Source: Mesorhizobium loti R88b (GTDB lineage: Bacteria > Pseudomonadota > Alphaproteobacteria > Rhizobiales > Rhizobiaceae). From it: a stretch of DNA of 64,000 nt. The notes under the pieces were generated by a model, which saw nothing but the letters and a program-made list of their open reading frames with translations, had not been told where the DNA came from and searched no databases. Position numbers and translations under genes: made by a program. This document shows positions 28,047 to 36,184 of this stretch, one piece after another (positions within the stretch are counted from its first letter, which is position 1; the number at the start of each line of letters is the position of its first letter). The stretch covers positions 3,535,001 to 3,599,000 of the forward strand of contig NZ_CP033367.1 in assembly GCF_013170845.1 (NCBI RefSeq). The letters run 5' to 3'.

Positions 28047-28109
28047 ACTCTTTGCTTTGGAGCAATTCCGGACGGAAAACCGCTCACACTTTTCCTGGAA
28101 TTGCTCTAG
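28047..28109. repeat. Dispersed 63-base structured repeat, copy 1
   Basis: Identical to 58052-58114 at 60 of 63 positions; the last 48 bases (from GCAATTCC to CTCTAG) are identical. It folds with GAGCAATTCC pairing to GGAATTGCTC and GGAAAA to TTTTCC. In both copies the terminal CTA supplies the TAG stop of a minus-strand gene (here DoxX) that converges on it. Confidence 0.85.
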
Positions 28110-28510
28110 GCCTTGCTGCGATTGTCCAGCGCGAAGGCGCCCGCGCCGGCGAACACCAGATAGAGGAAGATGAAGCAGAAGGAGATCGCCGCATCGCCGC
28201 TGTTGTTGACCGGGAAGAAGTCGCGCGGCATGTGCGCCATGAAATAGGCGATCGCCATTTCGCCGGCGAGCAGGAACGCGACCGGACGGGTGAACAAGCC
28301 CAGCGCCAGAAGGATGCCGCCGGCGAATTCGAGGATGCCGGCGGTCGTGGTCAGCCCGTTGAGGGCATGAGGCTCGGCGCTGACGGGGAAGTTGAACAGT
28401 TTCTGGCTGCCATGCTCGATGAACTGCAGCGCGGTCATGATGCGCAGCACGCCGAGCGCCTGCGGCTGGTATTTGGAAAGGCCTTCAAAAAGCTTCATCT
28501 GAAACTCCAT
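28106..28510 (-). CDS. DoxX family membrane protein
   Basis: 134 residues from the ATG at 28510, which has GGGAGGG five to seven bases upstream; an upstream ATG at 28570 lacks such a site. Four hydrophobic segments and the family pattern GVLRIMTALQFIEHGSQKLFNFP identify a DoxX integral membrane protein. DoxX members act in diverse redox and sulphur contexts; no specific function can be assigned. Its TAG stop codon lies inside the dispersed repeat at 28047-28109. The neighbours on either side are in the opposite orientation, so it is likely a single-gene unit. Confidence 0.85.
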   Translation of the reverse strand: MEFQMKLFEGLSKYQPQALGVLRIMTALQFIEHGSQKLFNFPVSAEPHALNGLTTTAGILEFAGGILLALGLFTRPVAFLLAGEMAIAYFMAHMPRDFFPVNNSGDAAISFCFIFLYLVFAGAGAFALDNRSKA

Positions 28511-28718
28511 TTTCACCCTCCCGGCCCGGCCATAGATTATCGCCGGGCCATGGGACCATTCACTTCCCATGGCATGCTATCAACAATCGGTGATTGGAAA
28601 TGTTCCCCGGTTCGACCGCTCATGGTGTTCTCGCCAGGGTTGCATTCATATCGCTATGGTTGTATTGACATGAGCGCTCTAAACATGTGGGGTTCGCTGC
28701 CATGAAAGTTCCCTTGCC

Positions 28719-29207
28719 ATGAAAAAAATCGTCATCAGCCTGTTCGCACTCCTTGCAGGTACCAGTTTCGCCATGGCGGAGGACGCCGGCTGCGAGGCCT
28801 TCAAATGGCCGGTCACGCGCGAGCAGGCGCTGTTTGCCGCACCGCCCGCGACGCCGTCCGGAGCGACGCTGGCGGTGGGTGCCGCCGCGGATCTGGCGCT
28901 GGTCCCGACGGAGAAAGCCGGTTTCACGCTACCACCGGAACATGCTCCCCCAGCAGACACGTTCGGTGCCGTCGCCAGCGTGCAGGTGCCGCCCGAGGGC
29001 GCCATTCAGATCAGCCTGTCCGGTGAGGCCTGGATCGATGTCATCCAGGGCGGCAAGGCCATCAAGTCGGCCGGCTATAGCGGCGTGAAAACTTGCCCGG
29101 GGATACGCAAAAGCGTGCGTTTCAAGCTCGCGGCTGGCCCGGCCACCGTACAGTTCAGTGGCGCGAAAAAGGCTGAGCTGAAAGTCGCGGTGCTGACGCC
29201 GGAGTAA
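28719..29207 (+). CDS. Secreted protein of unknown function
   Basis: 162 residues with a clear signal peptide (MKKIVISLFALLAGTSFAMA). The mature part begins EDAGCEAFKWPVTREQALFAAP, then an Ala/Pro-rich stretch and a beta-rich C-terminal region (IQISLSGEAWIDVIQGGKAI). Two cysteines (DAGCEAF and KTCPGIR) could form a disulphide. I do not recognise a named family, though similar short periplasmic proteins occur in rhizobia. An ATG at 28702 in another frame is not used. The gene stands alone, convergent with the VOC gene, with a hairpin between them. Confidence 0.75.
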   Translation: MKKIVISLFALLAGTSFAMAEDAGCEAFKWPVTREQALFAAPPATPSGATLAVGAAADLALVPTEKAGFTLPPEHAPPADTFGAVASVQVPPEGAIQISLSGEAWIDVIQGGKAIKSAGYSGVKTCPGIRKSVRFKLAAGPATVQFSGAKKAELKVAVLTPE

Positions 29208-29248
29208 GCAGTCCGGGGTAGACGGAGAGCGCTGCTCTCGTGCCCGAC

Positions 29249-29271
29249 GTCTCCCCCACCTTGGGGGAGAC
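29249..29271. terminator. Perfect hairpin between convergent genes
   Basis: GTCTCCCCCA (29249-29258) pairs perfectly with TGGGGGAGAC (29262-29271) around a three-base loop, ten base pairs. It lies between the 3' ends of the secreted-protein gene and the VOC gene. It resembles the core hairpin of the REP-like elements elsewhere in the window and could serve as a bidirectional terminator. Confidence 0.6.
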
Positions 29272-29302
29272 CGATTGTTGCGGTGGCTTTGCCGGGACAG
29301 TG

Positions 29303-30079
29303 TTATCGCACTGGCGCCAGAAGCGCGAAATACGCGCCTTGCGGATCTTGGCATTGCACGATCCATTGGCCGGTCGGCACGGCCATCGGACCCATGACGA
29401 GCTTGCCGCCATTGTCGGTGACGCGTTTGGCCGCGGCATCGATGGCGGCGACGTTGAAGTAGAACAGCCAGACGGGAACGGCGAGCTGCGGCGGTTTGTT
29501 CATGATGCCGCCGCCTGATTCAGGACCCGCCTTGAAGGTCTGGTAGACACCCATTTCACCGATGTCGAAATCACCTGCGCTGGTCCAGCCGAACTGGCTG
29601 GAATAGAAGTCGAACGCAGCCTGCCGGTCCGAGGCATAGAGCTCGTGCCAACCGACATGGCCTGGCGTCGTGGCCGGCAGGGTCGGCTGATCCGCGAGAT
29701 TGGGCTGCAGGAACATGAAGGTCGCACCTTGCGGGTCCGCCACGACGGAGAAGCGGCCGACACCAGGGATATCGTCGGGCTGGCGGTGCACAGCCCCGCC
29801 TGCGGCCTGCACCGCCTCAGTCGAGGCATCGACATCCCTGCTGTGGATATAGCCGACCCAGGCCGGCGGCATACCCATCTTGGCGGCGTCATCGGGCAAC
29901 GTCATCAGCCCGCCGACGCCGCGTTCAGCGGAATTTACAACGATATAGCGCGGCATGCCCGGCGCCTTGTCGAAAGGTTCGGCCGTCCAGCCGACAACCT
30001 TGGTGTAGAAGGCTTGGGCGGCGTCGAGGTCTGATGTCATCAGTTCGTACCAGAAGAAGGGCATCGGGGATTTCGGCAT
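29303..30079 (-). CDS. VOC (glyoxalase/bleomycin-resistance) family protein with two domains
   Basis: 258 residues from the ATG at 30079, preceded by GAGGAG at seven bases; an ATG five codons upstream has no such site. Two vicinal-oxygen-chelate modules are visible. The first (about 5-120) begins MPFFWYELMTSDLDAAQAFYTKVVGW; the second (about 135-255) begins GHVGWHELYASDRQAAFDFYSSQFGW. The repeated W-x-E-L-x-x-x-D-x-x-x-A-x-x-F-Y pattern is the family hallmark, and each repeat offers candidate metal ligands. Function ranges from glyoxalase to dioxygenase; the substrate is unknown. It is transcribed divergently from the ChaC-like gene. Confidence 0.88.
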   Translation of the reverse strand: MPKSPMPFFWYELMTSDLDAAQAFYTKVVGWTAEPFDKAPGMPRYIVVNSAERGVGGLMTLPDDAAKMGMPPAWVGYIHSRDVDASTEAVQAAGGAVHRQPDDIPGVGRFSVVADPQGATFMFLQPNLADQPTLPATTPGHVGWHELYASDRQAAFDFYSSQFGWTSAGDFDIGEMGVYQTFKAGPESGGGIMNKPPQLAVPVWLFYFNVAAIDAAAKRVTDNGGKLVMGPMAVPTGQWIVQCQDPQGAYFALLAPVR

Positions 30080-30247
30080 GGTCGGTCTCCTCACCGTTCA
30101 GCATCGATCGTTGTCCGATCCGTCCAAGGACGTTCCCCGGAACGGAAATCCGACAATCGCCCCAAAACAATAATCTCTGCCCACGACATGCGTTCCCCGG
30201 TTGCGTGTCTTGCGGTTTTCGATTTCTGTACGACAAGGGGGTTGTTC

Positions 30248-30964
30248 ATGCGCCAGATGTCGCTCACGCCTGAGCTTGTTGCACTGTGCCATCGGCAAGA
30301 GGCGGATCCCGGCCCGGACCCGAGCTGGACCGAACTGACCGACGAGGATTTCCGGAGCCTTGCGATGCGGCTTGCCGTTGAGGCGGATTCGGGGCCGCTC
30401 TGGGTGTTCGCCTATGGCTCGCTGATCTGGAAGCCGGAATTCGAATCGGTCGAGCAGCAGCTCGCCACGGCCTTCGGCTGGCACCGCTCCTTCTGCCTCG
30501 ACATGGTGCGATGGCGCGGCAGTGCGGCGCAGCCGGGGCTGATGATGGCACTCGAGCGGGGCGGGCGCTGCAACGGGGTGATCTACCGTTTGCCAGACGG
30601 CGAAAAGCCGGCCCAGATCGAAAGGTTGTTAAGGCGCGAGATCAGCGACCATGAGAGTATCAGCTCGGTCAGGTGGCTGCCGGTGCATACGGCGCAAGGC
30701 GCGCTGCGGGCGCTCGGTTTCTGGGTTGGAGTGAAGGGGCGGGGAACATCACCGAATCAGCCATTGGACAAGGTGGCGCGCGTATTGGCCAGGGCCTGCG
30801 GCCATATCGGCTCCGGCGCGGAATATCTCTACAACACGGTCAGCCATCTCGAAGCGTTCGGCATCCATGATCGCAATCTTTGGCGGCTGCAGGAGTTGGT
30901 GGCCGACGAGGTCCGGGCCATTCATGGCCACGCGCCCAGCCATTCGCCCGAGCTTCAGACGTAG
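30248..30964 (+). CDS. ChaC-like gamma-glutamylcyclotransferase
   Basis: 238 residues from the ATG at 30248, chosen because AAGGGGG lies about seven bases upstream; a start at 30188 would add a segment with no family similarity. VFAYGSLIWKPEF is the ChaC signature YGSL-[IM]-W of the gamma-glutamylcyclotransferase fold, and GSGAEYLYNTVSHLEAFGI is the typical C-terminal region. Enzymes of this family release 5-oxoproline from glutathione in the cytoplasm, so a role in glutathione turnover is likely. It is a single gene upstream of the pyrimidine cluster with no evident functional link. Confidence 0.9.
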   Translation: MRQMSLTPELVALCHRQEADPGPDPSWTELTDEDFRSLAMRLAVEADSGPLWVFAYGSLIWKPEFESVEQQLATAFGWHRSFCLDMVRWRGSAAQPGLMMALERGGRCNGVIYRLPDGEKPAQIERLLRREISDHESISSVRWLPVHTAQGALRALGFWVGVKGRGTSPNQPLDKVARVLARACGHIGSGAEYLYNTVSHLEAFGIHDRNLWRLQELVADEVRAIHGHAPSHSPELQT

Positions 30965-30974
30965 CCTCAGCCAC

Positions 30975-31001
30975 ATAACATGAGTAAAAAAATCATGTTA
31001 T
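30975..31001. repeat. A/T-rich inverted repeat after the ChaC-like gene
   Basis: ATAACATGA (30975-30983) and TCATGTTAT (30993-31001) form a nine-base inverted repeat around an A-rich spacer. It may terminate the upstream gene or be a protein-binding site upstream of preT; the sequence does not distinguish these. Confidence 0.5.
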
Positions 31002-31033
31002 TGTCGAAGGTTTTCAATGGTTTGCGCCGAAAA

Positions 31034-31049
31034 TTGACCAATTGATAAA
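31034..31049. promoter_or_regulatory. Candidate RutR operator upstream of preT
   Basis: TTGACCA-AT-TGATAAA resembles the known E. coli RutR palindrome TTGACCA-nn-TGGTCAA. The left half is perfect; the right half matches at five of seven positions. It lies 51 bases before the preT ATG, and a rutR homologue is in the same cluster (39149-39817). Confidence 0.5.
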
Positions 31050-31099
31050 AAAATAAAACGTGCTAGCCTTCCCCAAAACGAAAACATGGGGAACTGACG

Positions 31100-32455
31100 A
31101 TGCCAGAAGGCCAGTTCAAAGAGGGTATTGTCGGCGGCCGGCTCGCGGCCGACCAATACGCGGACAATTTTTCCGACCTTCATCCGCCGCTCGATCATCA
31201 TGAGGCGCTTGTCGAATCCGACCGCTGCTATTTCTGCTACGACGCGCCGTGCATGAATGCATGCCCGACCTCGATCGACATTCCGCTGTTCATCCGCCAG
31301 ATCTCGACCGGCAATCCGATCGGCTCGGCCAAGACCATCTTCGACCAGAACATCCTGGGCGGCATGTGCGCCCGCGTCTGCCCGACCGAGACGCTGTGCG
31401 AAGAGGTCTGCGTGCGCGAGGTGGCGGAGGGCAAGCCGGTGCAGATCGGCCGCCTGCAGCGCTACGCCACCGATGTCGCCATGGCCGAGAACAAGCAGTT
31501 TTATCCGCGCCCGGAGCCAACCGGTAAGACGGTTGCCGTGGTCGGCGCCGGCCCGGCCGGCCTTGCCGCCGCGCATCGGCTCGCCCGTCACGGCCATGAC
31601 GTGACCATCCTGGAAGCGCGGCCGAAGGCCGGCGGCCTCAACGAATACGGCATCGCAGCCTACAAGAGCGTCGACAATTTCGCCCAGGCCGAAGTCGACT
31701 ATGTCACCTCGATCGGCGGCATCGACATCCAGAACGGCAAGGCGCTCGGCCGCGACTATCAGCTGTCCGACCTGATCCGCAATTACGACGCGGTGTTCCT
31801 CGGCATGGGGCTGGGTGGCGTCAATGCGTTGCGCGCCGATGGCGAGGATGCCGCTGGCGTCACCAATGCGGTGGAATTCATCGCCGAACTGCGCCAGGCC
31901 AGTGATCTCTCCGGCCTGCCGGTTGGCCGCCGCGTCGTCGTCATCGGCGGCGGCATGACGGCGATCGATGCGGCCGTACAGTCGAAACTGCTCGGCGCCG
32001 AGGAAGTAACGATCTGCTACCGGCGCGGCCAGGAGCACATGAACGCCTCCGGGTTCGAGCAGGATCTGGCCGCCGCCAACGGCGTCACCATCCGCCACTG
32101 GCTGCAGCCGAAGCGGGTTGTCGCTGAAGGCGGCAAGGTCAGCGCCATCGAACTCGAATACACTGCGATGAACGGCGACAAGCTTGCCGGCACCGGCGAG
32201 ACGCTGACGCTTGTCGCCGACCAGGTTTTCAAGGCGATCGGCCAGAGCTTTGTTCCGGCGGCGCTCAACGGCAGCGGTGCGTCGATCGACCTCGAAGCCG
32301 GCCGCATCAAGGTCGATGCCGAAGGGCGCACCTCGCTGGCCAAGGTCTGGGCCGGCGGCGACTGCATCTTCGGTGGCGACGACCTGACTGTCTCGGCTGT
32401 CGCGCAAGGCCGCGATGCTGCGGAAAGCATCAACAGGAGTCTGATGCAGGGATAG
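31100..32455 (+). CDS. preT: NAD-dependent dihydropyrimidine dehydrogenase, subunit PreT
   Basis: 451 residues. The N-terminal part (about 40-115) has the cysteine-rich iron-sulphur region CYFCYDAPCMNACPTSID and CARVCPTETLCEEVCVRE, like the GltD/DPD N-terminal domain. The FAD fold follows (VAVVGAGPAGLAAAHRLARHG at about 145), then the NAD fold (VVVIGGGMTAIDAAVQ) and the closing FAD segment VWAGGDCIFGGDDLTVSAVAQG. With PreA it interconverts uracil or thymine and their 5,6-dihydro forms using NADH. A candidate RutR operator lies upstream, and a methyltransferase gene and preA follow at short spacing. Confidence 0.95.
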   Translation: MPEGQFKEGIVGGRLAADQYADNFSDLHPPLDHHEALVESDRCYFCYDAPCMNACPTSIDIPLFIRQISTGNPIGSAKTIFDQNILGGMCARVCPTETLCEEVCVREVAEGKPVQIGRLQRYATDVAMAENKQFYPRPEPTGKTVAVVGAGPAGLAAAHRLARHGHDVTILEARPKAGGLNEYGIAAYKSVDNFAQAEVDYVTSIGGIDIQNGKALGRDYQLSDLIRNYDAVFLGMGLGGVNALRADGEDAAGVTNAVEFIAELRQASDLSGLPVGRRVVVIGGGMTAIDAAVQSKLLGAEEVTICYRRGQEHMNASGFEQDLAAANGVTIRHWLQPKRVVAEGGKVSAIELEYTAMNGDKLAGTGETLTLVADQVFKAIGQSFVPAALNGSGASIDLEAGRIKVDAEGRTSLAKVWAGGDCIFGGDDLTVSAVAQGRDAAESINRSLMQG

Positions 32456-32460
32456 GGATC

Positions 32461-33300
32461 ATGGCCACGGTGGAACCGGGCATCGCCCGTCACTACGAGG
32501 TATCGGACCTGGAGCAGCGGATCCTTTCCGTGCTTGCCGACAGGGGCGTGGACATTGCCAATCTGCGTGCCAGCGATCTCGAAGCTGTCGACGAATTCCA
32601 CATTGGCGGTGTGGTCGCCACGAGGGAACTCGTCAATCAGATGGGGCTGAAGCCAGGGTCCAGGCTGCTCGACATCGGCTCGGGCGTCGGCGGTCCGGCA
32701 CGTTTCGTCGCCTCGACCGGCGATGTGGACGTCACCGGCATCGATCTTACGCAAAGCTATGTCGACATCGCGACCAGCCTGTCGAACCGAACCGGTATGA
32801 CCGGCACGACGCACTTCGTGCAAGGCAGCGCGCTGGACATGCCGTTCGACAATGCCAGCTTCGATGCGGCCATGATCCTGCATGTCGGCATGAACCTTCC
32901 CGACAAGGCAAAGCTGATGAGTCAGGCGGCGCGTGTGCTCAAGCTGGGCGGCATCTTTGCCGTCTATGATGTGATGCGCCTGAAAGACGGGGCGCTGACC
33001 TTTCCGCTGCCATGGGCAACGGATGAGAGCATGTCGTTCGTCTCGACGCCGGACGATTACCGTTCGGCTGCTGCAGCTGCCGGCTTTTCCGTCATCGAAG
33101 AACGCCCTCGTGGTGCCTTTGCCATTGATTTCTTCGCCTCTGTCCGCGCCGGCATGGCCGCCGCGCAGGCAGAGGGTAAGAAGCCGCCCAATGTCGGGCT
33201 CATCATGGGCGAGAACGCCCGCACCAAGATCGCCAATCTCACCGCCGCGCTTGAAGGCGGCATTCTTGCACCCGTCGAATTGATCCTTCGTTTCGGCTGA
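32461..33300 (+). CDS. Class I SAM-dependent methyltransferase encoded between preT and preA
   Basis: 279 residues. The SAM-binding motif LLDIGSGVGGPARFVAS lies at about 68-84, and VTGIDLTQSYVDIA, then SFDAAMILHVGMNLPDK, give the remaining core motifs of a UbiE-like or sarcosine/dimethylglycine-methyltransferase-like enzyme. The gene starts five bases after the preT stop, with GGGA upstream, and ends 12 bases before preA, so it is part of the same message. No methylation step is known in reductive pyrimidine degradation, so its substrate is an open question. Confidence 0.88.
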   Translation: MATVEPGIARHYEVSDLEQRILSVLADRGVDIANLRASDLEAVDEFHIGGVVATRELVNQMGLKPGSRLLDIGSGVGGPARFVASTGDVDVTGIDLTQSYVDIATSLSNRTGMTGTTHFVQGSALDMPFDNASFDAAMILHVGMNLPDKAKLMSQAARVLKLGGIFAVYDVMRLKDGALTFPLPWATDESMSFVSTPDDYRSAAAAAGFSVIEERPRGAFAIDFFASVRAGMAAAQAEGKKPPNVGLIMGENARTKIANLTAALEGGILAPVELILRFG

Positions 33301-33312
33301 AAGGGACCTGTC

Positions 33313-34626
33313 ATGGCAGACATCCGCAACAATTTCGTCGGCATCAAATCGCCCAACCCGTTCTGGCTTGCCTCGGCGCCACCGACCGACAAGGCCTATA
33401 ATGTGATCCGCGCCTTCAAGGCAGGGTGGGGTGGTGTGGTGTGGAAGACGCTGGGCGAGGAAGGCCCGCCTGTCGTCAACGTCAACGGCCCGCGCTATGG
33501 CGCGATCTGGGGTGCCGATCGGCGCCTGCTCGGCCTTAACAACATCGAGCTGATCACCGACCGCGACCTGCAGACCAATCTGCGCGAGATGAAGCAGGTC
33601 AAGATGGACTGGCCGGACCGGGCGCTGATCGCCTCGATCATGGTTCCCTGCGAGGAGGCGAGCTGGAAAGCCATCCTGCCGCTCGTAGAGGAAACCAACG
33701 CCGACGGCATCGAGCTCAATTTCGGCTGCCCGCATGGCATGTCGGAGCGCGGCATGGGTGCCGCCGTCGGCCAGGTGCCGGAATATATCGAAATGGTGGT
33801 GCGCTGGTGCAAGCAGTACACGCGCATGCCTGTCATCACCAAGCTGACGCCCAACATCACCGATATCCGCAAGCCCGCGCGGGCAGCGCACGCGGGTGGA
33901 ACAGATGCGGTGTCGCTGATCAACACCATCAACTCGATCACCGGTGTCGACCTCGACAGTTTCGCACCGATGCCGACGATCGACGGCAAAGGCTCGCATG
34001 GCGGCTATTGCGGCCCGGCGGTGAAGCCGATCGCCATGAACATGGTGGCCGAGATCGCACGCGATCCTGAAACCCGTGGTCTGCCGATCTCGGGCATTGG
34101 CGGCATCACCACATGGCGCGACGCGGCCGAGTTCCTGGCGCTCGGCGCCGGCAACGTGCAGGTCTGCACGGCGGCGATGACCTACGGCTTCAAGATCGTG
34201 CAGGAGATGATCGCCGGCCTCGAAAACTGGATGGACGAGAAGGGCCACCGCACGCTCGACGACGTCATCGGCCGCGCCACGCCCAACGTCACCGACTGGC
34301 AGTATCTCAACCTCAACTATATCGCCAAGGCGCGTATCGACCAGGACGCCTGCATCAAGTGCGGCCGCTGCCACATTGCCTGCGAGGACACCTCGCACCA
34401 GGCGATCACCAGCATGGTCGACGGCGTCAGGCATTTCGAGGTGATCGAGGCCGAGTGTGTCGGCTGCAATCTCTGCGTCAATGTCTGCCCGGTCGACAAT
34501 TGCATCACCATGGAGCCGCTGGCGGTCGGCGCGATGGATGAGCGCACCGGCAAGCCGGTGTCGCCGATCTATGCCAACTGGACCACGCACCCGAACAACC
34601 CGATGGCCAAGGTGGCGGCGGAGTAG
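33313..34626 (+). CDS. preA: NAD-dependent dihydropyrimidine dehydrogenase, subunit PreA
   Basis: 437 residues. The first 310 or so form a dihydroorotate-dehydrogenase-like FMN barrel, with FGCPHGMSERGMGAAVGQ carrying the active-site cysteine and GGITTWRDAAEFLALGAGNV the phosphate-binding segment. The C-terminus adds a two-cluster ferredoxin module, CIKCGRCHIACEDTSHQ and CVGCNLCVNVCPVDNC, which passes electrons from PreT. Length and domain order match E. coli PreA. It is the last gene of the preT-methyltransferase-preA unit. AAGGGA lies about eight bases before the ATG. Confidence 0.96.
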   Translation: MADIRNNFVGIKSPNPFWLASAPPTDKAYNVIRAFKAGWGGVVWKTLGEEGPPVVNVNGPRYGAIWGADRRLLGLNNIELITDRDLQTNLREMKQVKMDWPDRALIASIMVPCEEASWKAILPLVEETNADGIELNFGCPHGMSERGMGAAVGQVPEYIEMVVRWCKQYTRMPVITKLTPNITDIRKPARAAHAGGTDAVSLINTINSITGVDLDSFAPMPTIDGKGSHGGYCGPAVKPIAMNMVAEIARDPETRGLPISGIGGITTWRDAAEFLALGAGNVQVCTAAMTYGFKIVQEMIAGLENWMDEKGHRTLDDVIGRATPNVTDWQYLNLNYIAKARIDQDACIKCGRCHIACEDTSHQAITSMVDGVRHFEVIEAECVGCNLCVNVCPVDNCITMEPLAVGAMDERTGKPVSPIYANWTTHPNNPMAKVAAE

Positions 34627-34737
34627 GGGCTGCCTTCGCAGAATGCGGGTTCCTCGCTCCGATCGACGTCTACGCCATGCACACATCTTCTGTGACTGGC
34701 ATGACTGATCTGCCCGAGGCTTGATTGCCACGTGGTT

Positions 34738-34896
34738 CCCCCAATCCGTCGCTGCTTCGCAGCGCCACCTTTCCCCCTCCGGAGGGAAAGGAATGGAGCC
34801 TTGCTGGACGAGCGTTGACGGCAAAAAGCCTGGCGCCTTTCCTCTACCCCGTCGATCGGGGGAGAGGTGGCTCGGCGAAGCCGAGACGGAGTGGGG
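34738..34896. repeat. Inverted pair of REP-like elements
   Basis: Unit A (34738-34791) runs CCCCCAATCCGTC, the hairpin GCTGC-TTC-GCAGC, then CCACCTTTCCCC and a second stem. Unit B (34836-34896), read on the minus strand, runs CCCCCACTCCGTC, the hairpin CTCGGC-TTC-GCCGAG, then CCACCTCTCCCCC. The compensating changes in the small hairpin (GCTGC/GCAGC against CTCGGC/GCCGAG) suggest that the structure is conserved. The paired layout resembles BIME arrangements of REP sequences. Confidence 0.8.
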
Positions 34897-35073
34897 GTCG
34901 ACCAGCGCGGCATAAGACAATGCATGCGCCAGGCTGCCATGCACGCCATCGCCAAAGACCAACTGCCTGGAAATGTGGGCATGTCGTAGCGCTTTGCGGG
35001 GTGCGAGGAACCCAAGTCCTGTGAAGCCATCGCGAACATGTGGATTTCCGCACTTTCCTATTGCAGATAAAAA

Positions 35074-35096
35074 ATATCCACGATAAGACATATCCA
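35074..35096. promoter_or_regulatory. Candidate Rrf2-family operator
   Basis: ATATCCA occurs at 35074-35080 and again at 35090-35096 (16-base period), and TATC-CAC-GATA (35075-35085) forms a small inverted repeat. The site is directly upstream of the Rrf2-family gene, so autoregulation is plausible. This is a pattern-based proposal. Confidence 0.4.
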
Positions 35097-35115
35097 TGAA
35101 TTGGAGATCGGCATC

Positions 35116-35646
35116 ATGAAGCTGGGCGAGGGCGTTGAGGCGGCCATCCACTGCGCGGCCACGCTGGCGAGCGTCGAGAGCAACAGCACCATGCCGGGTG
35201 CTGCTCTTGCCGAGTCATTCGGCCTGTCGCCGAGCTATCTTCTGAAGCATCTCAACATGCTGACGGCCGCGCGCATCCTGGAGTCGGTGCCGGGGCCGGC
35301 GGGCGGCTACCGGCTGGCGCGGGCCGCCGAACGGATCACGCTGCTCGACATCGTGCTGGCCGTCGAAGGGCGCGAACCGGCGTTTCGCTGCGGCGAGATC
35401 CGCCGCAACGGTCCGGTCAAGATCGATGCCTCGGCCTATGTCAAACCCTGCGGCATCAATGCCGCGATGTTGAAGGCGGAGCGCGCCTATCGGGCAGCAC
35501 TCGCCGAAACAAAGCTGTCCGACATCGTGGCGGACTATGCGGCGCAGGGCGATCCGAGATCGTTTGCCGCGAGCTGTGCCTTTGTCGCACGCCACCAGCG
35601 GCCGCAGAAATCCAGTTCAAACCCGCAAAGCCCAAAGCAGATGTAA
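35116..35646 (+). CDS. Rrf2-family transcriptional regulator
   Basis: 176 residues from the ATG at 35116 (GGAG upstream). The winged helix (about 1-70) contains the typical Rrf2 segment LAESFGLSPSYLLKHLNMLTAARILESVPGPAGGYRLAR, of which PSYLLKHLNML is the recognition region and GPAGGYRLAR the wing. Cysteines in AFRCGEIRR and VKPCGI lie in the region where iron-sulphur-binding Rrf2 proteins keep their ligands, but the full pattern is not obvious. It heads a three-gene unit with an AhpD-like protein and a DoxX protein, a set often tied to redox or organic peroxide responses. Confidence 0.88.
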   Translation: MKLGEGVEAAIHCAATLASVESNSTMPGAALAESFGLSPSYLLKHLNMLTAARILESVPGPAGGYRLARAAERITLLDIVLAVEGREPAFRCGEIRRNGPVKIDASAYVKPCGINAAMLKAERAYRAALAETKLSDIVADYAAQGDPRSFAASCAFVARHQRPQKSSSNPQSPKQM

Positions 35647-35657
35647 AGGACATCAAG

Positions 35658-36116
35658 ATGAAACAGAGGATGCAATTTTTCGCCAAGGCGCCCGAGATCA
35701 TGAAGGCGGTGTCGGCGCTCAACAAGGCGGTCGACGAATGCGGGCTCGAGGTCAGCCTGCTGCACCTGATCAAGCTCAGGGCCTCGCAGATCAATGGCTG
35801 TTCCTATTGCGTCGAGATGCATAGCCGCGAGGCCAGGCGCGATGGCGAGACCGAGCAGCGGCTCTATCTCGTCGCGGCCTGGAAGGAATCGCCGCTGTTC
35901 TCCGAACGCGAGCGCGCCGCCTTGGCCTGGACCGAAGCCGTGACCCTGATTGCCAACAATGGCGTATCGGACGAGCTCTATGCCCGTACTCTCGAGCATT
36001 TCTCGGAAGAGGAACTGGTCAAGCTGTCCGTTGCGCTCGGCATGATCAACACCTGGAACCGGCTTTGCATTCCGTTCCAGGCCATTCATCCGATGCCGGC
36101 GGCCAAGGCGGCCTGA
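35658..36116 (+). CDS. Carboxymuconolactone decarboxylase/AhpD-like alkylhydroperoxidase family protein
   Basis: 152 residues. The active-site segment QINGCSYCVEMHSREARRDGE contains the C-x-x-C pair and the following histidine of AhpD-type peroxidases. The remainder (FSERERAALAWTEAVTLI) is the standard helical family core. Such proteins use the thiol pair to reduce peroxides or accept electrons from a lipoyl partner. The gene starts 12 bases after the Rrf2 gene and is probably controlled by it. Confidence 0.9.
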   Translation: MKQRMQFFAKAPEIMKAVSALNKAVDECGLEVSLLHLIKLRASQINGCSYCVEMHSREARRDGETEQRLYLVAAWKESPLFSERERAALAWTEAVTLIANNGVSDELYARTLEHFSEEELVKLSVALGMINTWNRLCIPFQAIHPMPAAKAA

Positions 36117-36184
36117 TTGTCCTGACGTGTTTCGGAGCGCTGTCGAGAAGGCGGCGCTCCGACTGTTTTTAAGGGGAGAATTTG

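Larger units (their letters stand above)
34627..35115. other. Non-coding stretch between preA and the Rrf2 gene
   Basis: 489 bases without a supportable gene. It holds the inverted REP-like pair at 34738-34896. Outside it, GGGTTCCTCGC (34647-34657) and GCGAGGAACCC (35003-35013) form a distant 11-base inverted repeat that flanks the pair. The remaining sequence has only short, poorly supported open frames. The right end is A/T-rich and carries the candidate Rrf2 operator. Confidence 0.6.

Noticed and set aside
32017-35151. 1044-residue minus-strand open frame across preT, the methyltransferase, preA and the intergenic repeat
   Set aside because: Covers several genes with clear motifs on the plus strand; composition is that of an antisense shadow.
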